From NCBI GenBank assembly GCA_947683625.1, contig CANTUR010000529.1, forward strand, positions 1,364,001 to 1,428,000: DNA of 64,000 nt, in the 5' to 3' direction. The notes below the pieces were generated by a model, which saw only the letters and a list, made by a program, of their open reading frames with translations, ran no database searches and was not told where the DNA came from. The translations under genes and the position numbers were made by a program. Positions 59,861-64,000 of this stretch are shown here, in pieces; position 1 is the stretch's first letter; every line of letters starts with the position of its first letter. This stretch comes from Mallotus nudiflorus. Taxonomy: Eukaryota; Streptophyta; Magnoliopsida; Malpighiales; Euphorbiaceae.

Positions 59861-62800
59861 TTGACTGTTGCAATATCTGCTACCATGTCAATTAGTACAC
59901 AATAATCAATCAACACAAGATGATTGGCAGCTTATGTCTTCCTCTAGCAACTACATTTGTATTCTGTCATTGCTGTTGCTGCTCCAATTGATGTTTGTGT
60001 TACTAGTACTACAAAAGTTAACATTACTATTGTTATTTTAGCCTGCAATATGCTCTGAACGTACAAAGGATTTCCTAATTTCTGTTGCAAGCTTTTGGTT
60101 ATGTGTGGCCATTGATTCCTGGGTCCATGCTAGTTACAAAAAAATGTATAATTTTTTTTGTCCTGAATGCTCATGATGATTCAAGTTTTTTTCTGGATTA
60201 CAGAAGGAATAACTCAATACTTCATTATTAATTTCTTGATAGCCCTTTTCATTCTGCTTGATGATACTTTAAGAAAGCAACAATAAAACTGACAGGATGG
60301 GAGCTGTCCTTAGTTGTGGATTCTTCTTTAAAATGGAATTGATGGATCACCTACAGAGCTTTGTTGTTCATCATTGCTATCATCACATAGTTTAAGTTTT
60401 TTAATTTTCAATCTATTATGAATTACCGTTTGACTTTATTATTCAATGTTGTCTTACTTACAATAATTTCTGAAGTGCTTGTTCACCCTTTTATGAGAAT
60501 GGAAGTGATGAAAACTTCAATCAGATCTTTGTCCATGACTTGAAAATATGGCTGGATTCTTCCTCCGGGTTAAAAGTTGCATTGACTGCCAAAGTTTCTT
60601 CATAAATTGCTAAACAATAAAAGTAGGAAGCTGTCCTTTCATAAAAATTACTTCAGATTACTTTGGAAATGAGCAAGATAAACTAGCATTGTAAGATTGC
60701 CATTGGTGAAAGTGGATTTTCCTTTTTTTGTGATTTCATCAAAGTAGTGTTAACATTTTAAAGTCATGCATGACTCTGTTCATTCCCATAGAAATATTTT
60801 TCTGTTGAGACTTGTCGAACCACTTTTATACATGCCAATGCCATGTCTCATGTTCGACATAGCTATTGAGAGATTGGGAATTTTATGAAATACTAAAGAT
60901 CAGTTTTTAATTGTTGAATAAATTAGTTGTTAGAAGATCTTTACCAACTTGTAATCCTGTCCGAGTTAAATCGGATTAATTATAGTGGTTAATATTAAAA
61001 AAAATGAATTTTTTATGTTGGTGTAAGTTCTTTTTCCAGCACTTTTTCTCATATTGCTTTATCATAAAAACGACATCGAAGTAGCTGATTGTCTTGCCCC
61101 TTGCAGTTTAATCATCTCAATGATATTCCTCCAGGCTATCATAGCAATTAACAGCATTTTATATTTGGCATGAGCATGTCACTTTCAATACGAGTGTAAT
61201 GTGAGAATTGCAAGAGAATGGGCTTAGAGCTAAGTTTGGTGATCCAGTGCTTTAAAAACGCCAAGAAAAGAGTTGCCACACTCATTTGTACAGAGAAAAT
61301 ATAAGCAAGCTTAGAGTGCCATCCAAGCTAATTAACCATACCATGCCAGAGATATAAACGCTTGCAGCTGATGTTGAGCTACCTTCAACCCAAAGGCATG
61401 CTGCCATCACGGAAGTGAGGGGGGGGAAAAAAAACCATTTTCAGGCAAATTTTCATGGGCCATTTTTGGATCCTTAAAGCTGCCACTAATAGGCCTGAGC
61501 CTTTTCGGCTACAACCTGAAAAATTATGTTACATTTGAGCCTGTCCTGTCTGCTTGTCTGATTCGAAGGAAATGAATTTCTTTGTTCAATTTCTTAATTT
61601 CTGAAAGAATCTCTTTAGCTGAAGATGTCAAATTCCGAAAGTAAAAATGAAAGATTGAACATATCCAAGGTTGGGAGGAAAAGCATACCCCACAAGACCA
61701 CAACATATCCAAGGCTGTCTCACCCAAAATGAAAATGGACCGCCCTATTTTATTTAATATTGGGGCTTACAATTTTTTTTGGCACAATTCAATAAAAGCA
61801 CACTAAAATCATAATTGGCATCTTGATTAATCAATAATACAGAGAAAAATGACATTTTAAGTCAGAGATATCATTTCATGAGTGGCCTCAGCTCAGAAGT
61901 GATTGGAAATGAGATTAGATTCGATATCTATTACATCTCATCTCATCTCATGTATAGATTTTTTTACAACTTGACCTAATTTAGCAGCCAGCTTAGACTA
62001 CTACTTTTCACTGTATATACTATTAAGTTTGATCAAATCTTAGAGCCCAAATTGCGGTTCAGATTTAAGTGAACCTAGCTAACCCTTTAATTGAAAAGAA
62101 TATATTACTTTCATCAGGTATTCGAAGTTATAGATACTGTAAGGTATAAAAAAAACTAAGGTGCAAAAACATGGGCACTCATCGTTAATTATTTATGTTA
62201 ATTAGTTTTTTTTTTTTTTTTTTGAACTGATGTAATTAGTTAATTAGAGCAGTTAAACCTGTAAATATCAATCTCTACACTGGAAAGAAAATGATACAAG
62301 AAGGAAAGGACATATATACATATATATAAAAAGAAAGAAAAAAAAAACCATCTATTCTTGAATATTTGCAATATAATGTATTTTTTTTAGTTAGGTTTTT
62401 CAGAATTCATTAAATTCTAATTAATTTAATTCTATCTAAATAAAATTATAAGAATGGTAAAAAATTTTCAACCATTAATTCAATGTAATTATATATATTA
62501 GAACTTAAACTCAAAACGTTACTTAAATGAAAATAATTTCATTTCAACTGTCATAGGTTACTATAAGGATACTTTTCATTCATGGCACTTAGATTTTGAC
62601 TTTTATATCACCATAGTATCTAACTTTCAAATCATTGCACAATACCTTCCAACATTTAGTTCCATTATCAATAAAGTGTTGTGATTCATTTTCCGGCTGA
62701 CAATGCTAAAGTGGTGTCTATCTGGATACTGATGTGTGTTCAAAAAGGTCCACATATTACATTGATCGAAATATATAATGTCACATCAATTAAATAAGAC

Positions 62801-62949
62801 AACTAATGTTACATCCATTATATAACGTGTCTCATTTTTTATATTATATTTATTTAATTTTTTAATTTTTAATTTTTCCTTCTCTCACCTTTAAAAAATA
62901 ATAATAACAATAAATCCGACGGTCCATGAAAGCTAGAGCAAAAATTAAC
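59861..62949. other. Low-copy-looking intergenic sequence, no gene recognised
   Basis: About 3.1 kb without LTR similarity and without an open frame I can assign. Simple features are a C/T-and-A-rich string near 61420-61433, repeated CATCT near 61936-61950, and poly-T at 62204-62223. The base composition is less AT-extreme up to about 61700, so it could hold introns or untranslated parts of a host gene, but nothing shows exons. From about 62150 it becomes strongly AT-rich. Confidence 0.45.
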
Positions 62950-63211
62950 TGTAATAACTCTAGATTTTTAAATTATTTTATTTTAAAATAGGATATGCAG
63001 TATTAATAAATTTTAAAATAATGTTTGATTATTTTATTGTTTTGTGAACAAATATTATTGTTTTTATGTTTAATTAAAATTTTCTATGTAAATGTATATA
63101 TTAATGTTTATTATTTCGGGCAAATATTATTTTAATAATGCTTAATTTAGTGAATTAATATCTTAATATTATTATTTTAATAAATTACATTATTGACTTT
63201 TATTTTATGAG

Positions 63212-63285
<74 letters not shown>

Positions 63286-64000
63286 TTATGCATGTGAATA
63301 TACAAGTGTGTGATTTAGATATACACACATTATTTTATTTCATAAAGTTATAAACTATATTATATAATAATATATATACATATAATATACAAAACTAAAA
63401 ACCTACCCATTTCCTTCTTCTCTCTCCCCGATCCCCCATCATCATCGCCTGTCACTGCCGTTCGTTGACCGTCAGTATGCCGTCTGGCCAACCAGCAGCT
63501 CCAGTCACCTTCTGCCACCTTCCCTTCCTTCTCTGGTGCCAGCAACAGCTCCAAAAGTCGTGAGAAGCCGAGATTTTCCTCTCCTCCGTTTAAAACAATT
63601 CCGGCCACCAAATTGGACATTTCCAATGCCGTTGAACTCCTACAACTTCAAGGAGGAGGATTCCAAGCTTTTTTTAGCCTGAAATCGCATTTTGGTGAGG
63701 TTTTTAGCTCATTTTCAATTTCGGCCATTTTTTTTTTTTTGATTTTGTTCAGGAATTTTTGCTTGATTCATGAAAAACCCCTTCACAAAAGTTGATCCCC
63801 CTAGCTCAATCTACATCCCTGAAATTTTGTGTAATTTTTGGGAATTATTTTGATTTTTATGAATTTTTTATTATTTTATTATTATTTTATTGTTTTCGTA
63901 AATTAATTATATAAATTATGAAATTGTGATTTTTGGTGTTATTGATGGTTATTGATAATTTTAGTATTTAGTTTATAATTTTTATGAATTTTTTGTAATT
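62950..64000 (+). repeat. LTR N, 5' part (plus strand, runs out of window)
   Basis: It starts TGTAATAACTCTAG at 62950 and follows the D/F/G type of LTR: AT-rich start, an (AT)n-(GT)n run at 63214-63282, a GC-rich first block (63400-63650), then a donor-like TTTTG|GTGAGG (GT 63695-63696) and the usual AT-rich stretch. The rest lies beyond the window. The left flank TTAAC (62945-62949) would be one copy of its target duplication. Confidence 0.88.
63214..63282. repeat. (AT)n-(GT)n microsatellite in LTR N
   Basis: Alternating A and T followed by alternating G and T, in the same position relative to the LTR start as the AT/CA run in LTR D. Confidence 0.9.

Noticed and set aside
61524..61727. 67-codon minus-strand frame in low-copy sequence
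   Set aside because: No recognisable motif and no support from context.

Overview
This 64 kb window is AT-rich plant nuclear DNA of the repeat-packed, heterochromatin-like kind. I find no complete host gene. About 57 kb (1-56893) is one nest of long-LTR Ty3/gypsy retrotransposons. The best-preserved polyprotein reads gag (CCHC knuckle) - protease - RT - RNase H - DD35E integrase - chromodomain-like tail, and its primer site is TGGTATCAGAGCG (initiator Met-tRNA type). This fits a Tekay/Del-type chromovirus of an angiosperm. I cannot name the species.

Layout. Letters are my own names. A (+) is a nearly complete element: 5' LTR tail 1-1208, internal 1209-5730, 3' LTR 5731-8810. It sits in LTR B (+, 8811-11860). 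B interrupts LTR C (-, 11861-12246), C interrupts LTR D (-, 12247-15153), and D interrupts LTR E (+, pieces 15154-15509 and 56418-56893). The left halves of B to E lie outside the window. F is a solo LTR (-) inserted in E with target duplication ATACG. Its pieces are 15510-16291, 19698-22681, 29231-29362 and 56173-56417. F was hit by solo LTR G (+, 16292-19697, TSD CTATC), by LTR H (-, 22682-23666 and 26911-29230), which itself carries solo LTR I (+, 23667-26910, TSD CGATA), and by M.

M is a full-length minus-strand element spanning 29363-56172 (TSD AAAAT). Its 3' LTR is broken by solo LTR K (+, 30060-33299, TSD TTCAC) and by full-length element L (+, 35698-47044). Its internal region holds a truncated LTR, O (+, 49392-50109). 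Every boundary is an LTR end of the form TG...CA or a mutated version, and five of the insertions have exact 5-bp duplications visible on both sides.

No element looks autonomous. A has an almost identical LTR pair but lacks the RT catalytic core through an in-frame 489-bp deletion, and has a stop before its chromodomain. M lost the equivalent RT region through an insertion plus a microhomology deletion. L keeps the RT catalytic pair but is full of stops.

The LTRs are about 3.1-4.1 kb. They share a layout of short GC-rich blocks separated by AT-rich stretches, and the block edges carry canonical splice donor and acceptor motifs retained in copies that are otherwise diverged. The blocks also contain conserved stem-loops. 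I regard this spliced-leader-like LTR as the most interesting signal here.

To the right of E, 56894-58300 holds a decayed Ty3/gypsy remnant of a different, non-chromoviral lineage. 58300-62949 is low-copy-looking sequence without a recognisable gene, with a degenerate threefold repeat at 59150-59860. Another LTR of the same superfamily, N (+), starts at 62950 and leaves the window.
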